A stretch of 64,000 nt of DNA from the NCBI RefSeq assembly GCF_910592395.1, contig NC_088318.1, positions 16,678,349 through 16,742,348 of the forward strand. Reading direction: 5' to 3'. Shown here in pieces: positions 61,935 through 64,000 of this stretch. The notes under the pieces were generated by a model. It had not been told where the DNA came from. It ran no database searches and saw only the letters and a list, made by a program, of their open reading frames with translations. Source of the stretch: Lineus longissimus. Its lineage: Eukaryota > Nemertea > Pilidiophora > Heteronemertea > Lineidae. A program made the position numbers and the translations under genes. Each line of letters starts with the position of its first letter. The stretch's first letter is position 1.

Positions 61935-62390
61935 AAATAAAGTTGACCCCACTTTGACCTTTGACACGTTGCGTAGTCGCCTCGCTCTGAATTTAGGGAT
62001 TCCCCAGGTATATCCCACAAGCCACAAAACTTGATGTTCTGACATGTTCTGACAAACTTTGTGACAATAATCTCTCCTAACGTGAGCTATATTTAATATT
62101 ATCGACAAAAGTTCACGTAAACTGAAGTGAATAACAAGGTAATTATCTGCAATCTAATGTACATAACTGTAAGTACCAGTAGTAAGTGAAGAACCATTGG
62201 CATTACCAAGCCCCTAACAAGCATGCCATGAGTCATGACAAGATTTCACTTTTACTTAACTTAATCAGTTGCAAAATATGTTTGAGCAAATATCACCTTG
62301 GTCCCAACCTGGTCAACTCACATCAACTCCATCAGAAGCAACTACTTTCAAGTATTGTTGTAATTAATGCAATTGTTTTACTTCTTTTAG

Positions 62391-62410
62391 GTTGATGAAG
62401 ATCGTCAGAC
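62391..62410 (+). other. C19orf12: C19orf12 5' UTR segment after splice acceptor
   Basis: ACTTCTTTTAG ends at 62390 and fits a 3' splice site. It leaves 20 nt of 5' UTR before the ATG at 62411, so at least one non-coding exon lies upstream. Confidence 0.55.
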
Positions 62411-63030
62411 ATGCCTGTCGATATTAATGACGTGGTGACTCTATTATCTAAACTCTCGGATGATGCAAAGTTGAGAGTGACAGTGAAGGAGTCTGTCAAG
62501 GGAGGCGTGATATGTGGCGTTGCTTGTGCAATCGGTGGAGTTGTTGGTGGGCCAGTGGGATTGGCAGTTGGTGAGTGTTCGTCACTGTTGGTGAGTCAAA
62601 ACAAAGCAGGAAAGTTCTTAAAAATTTTCTTGCATTACTTGTAATAAAAGAACTCTAAAATATCATACATATGTGTTTCTTTCTCAATATTCCGGAACTC
62701 TATTGCGTACAAACCTTTTAAACTTGTTTTAAAAAGATGCTTACTCAAACCTATTTCGTGTTCATTGCAGGGGGTTCGCTTGGAGGCTGTGCAGCTGCTT
62801 ACCTCGCCAAGGGAAAATTCGAGCCAGCAAGTAAGATCATCTTGGACATGGATGAGAAGAGAAGGCTCGAACTCTACAATTCTGCTTTGACCATTCTTGA
62901 AAAGTTAAGATTCGACGACGTGTTGATGCTGAGTGCACTGGTTTATGGAGACGTTATGTTACAAAAGCAGCTTCTAGGGGTAGTTGTGAATCACCTTCAG
63001 GGTAATATGAAAATGACTGTTTTGGATTAA
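62411..63030 (+). CDS. C19orf12: C19orf12 homologue, 139 aa, two exons
   Basis: Human C19orf12 is a small membrane protein of mitochondria, ER and mitochondria-associated membranes, linked to lipid metabolism; mutations cause the neurodegeneration MPAN/NBIA4. Exons 62411-62570 and 62771-63030 (420 nt), joined at a GTGAGT donor and TTCATTGCAG acceptor inside a Gly codon. Residues 31-66 form a glycine-zipper hairpin (GGVICGVACAIGGVVGGPVG, then LAVGGSLGG), as in the family. The following region, with FEPASKIILDM, RLELYNSALTILEKL, DVLMLSALVYG and LQKQLLGVVVNHL, aligns with the human C-terminal half. The length is close to the human 141-152 aa. Start chosen as the first ATG after the acceptor. Confidence 0.95.
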
Positions 63031-64000
63031 TCATTCCTGTATCATCTTCACAAACTCCAAATCGCCAAGTCACTCACCAGAGCCATATAGATATATGTAT
63101 ATATATGTTGTGATGCAAACACATAAAGTTTAGGATCACATGTTTCAATGAAACCAAAATTAGCATTAAAATGCACATCTGTGTTTGTTAGACTCCATTT
63201 GGACTTTGAAGTTTCAGATCAAATGTAACATTGTGGTTTTTATTTTCTGTGCAAAAGCAGAGTGACATTTTTTTCCGGAAATTAAGTAAACACATGTGAA
63301 TAAAATTGCAAGGTGGTTCCAAGTGCTGTCTTTAAGAGAGGTGTCCTGATTAGAGAGGTCAAATTGGATGGAAGCAACCAATTTTGGTCCAAAACTAGTC
63401 TCCTGTCCTTCTTTCACCGAGAAATACAGCTATGCATTTCAAAGAGCTTTTAGAGAATGTTTTAATTTTGCATAAATTAGATCACTGCATGCAGACTTCA
63501 GTGCCATCTTTGTAAATAAAGTATTTATATATAATTTTAAAGGTATTTTGTGTCCATTTATGATTAGAATTTGTTTGGTGCATATTCAGTTGCAGCATAT
63601 AACTTCTATCAGACTTGAGGAAAAAGCGTCTTCCAGTAACCAGTATGTGATGGAATAAAAAGCAAAAACCCCCTTCTATGACCGGCTCATCAATTTCCCA
63701 TGTAATTTGATGTGCAAGAATAATTACTTTGAAGTTTATAGACCTGGCAGTTCTCCGATATACCGGTATTCCAGATATGCCTCTGTTTGTGTTTTCTGTC
63801 CCGATCTATGAAGGTGCAGGCTGTGAATTTATCGTACCACCCATCCACCAACTAGCTACGCCTAATGCTGCTTAACTTCGGTGATGGGGAAATCTGCACC
63901 AAATGCAAGGCTATAAAGGAATCCTCCAAAGCCTGGCTGGTTTAAACTCCCGGGGCAGTCCAGTCCTGATCCACTCATCTTACCGGGGGATAGGACGAGG
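63031..64000. other. C19orf12 3' UTR and flank
   Basis: Contains a MITE-B part (63314-63412) and AATAAA at 63515-63520, a likely poly(A) signal for C19orf12. Nothing coding seen to the window end. Confidence 0.5.
63314..63412. mobile_element. MITE-B fragment
   Basis: AAGAGAGGTGTCCTGATTAG, GGTCAAATTGGATGG and CCAATTTTGGTCCAAAACTAG match the internal region of the family. The termini are missing. Confidence 0.6.

Overview
The window is a piece of a metazoan nuclear genome. Genes are split by GT-AG introns. Coding DNA is mixed with MITE-like inverted repeats, minisatellites and AT-rich non-coding DNA. The gene set (CEP192/Spd-2, copine, BtpA-family, TP53INP/DOR, C19orf12), the intron density and the repeats point to a marine invertebrate. 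I favour a lophotrochozoan, but species cannot be read from the sequence.

Layout. (1) 1-1557: non-coding or 3' flanking DNA. (2) 1558-28144, minus strand: a CEP192 homologue in 31 coding exons that stay in frame throughout (2924 codons), with a 9 kb intron between exons 28 and 29 full of repeats. (3) 28145-29972: divergent intergenic region with a candidate CEP192 promoter and a decayed LINE reverse-transcriptase tail. (4) 29977-44909, plus strand: a complete copine (C2A-C2B-vWA, 542 aa) with a tandem pair of 84-nt exons that look mutually exclusive. Its 8.4 kb intron 7 holds two paralogous 79-aa membrane-protein genes on the opposite strand. (5) 44910-48081: intergenic, with foldback MITEs and minisatellite. 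(6) 48082-51327, plus strand: a six-exon BtpA-family TIM-barrel gene (269 aa), its first exon surrounded by a ~58-bp minisatellite. (7) 51328-56636: AT-rich, no gene seen. (8) 56801-59033, minus strand: a TP53INP/DOR autophagy-factor homologue (241 aa), with a TATA box and CACGTG palindrome near 61.85-61.93 kb. (9) 62411-63030, plus strand: a C19orf12 homologue (139 aa), head to head with TP53INP.

The genes do not form one pathway. CEP192 is a centriole and pericentriolar scaffold, copine a Ca2+-dependent membrane-binding protein, TP53INP a nuclear-cytoplasmic autophagy adaptor, and C19orf12 a mitochondria/ER/lipid-associated membrane protein. Metazoan BtpA function is unknown. TP53INP and C19orf12 may share a promoter region.

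The most notable observations are: the copine exon pair separated by only 60 nt; the nested antisense membrane-protein pair; repeated partial exon duplication (one live pair, two decayed relics); a ~300-bp near-palindromic foldback transposon family with at least five copies; SxIP-type motifs in CEP192; and a CEP192 stop codon lying inside a good splice donor, which suggests the last ASH domain is encoded outside the window.
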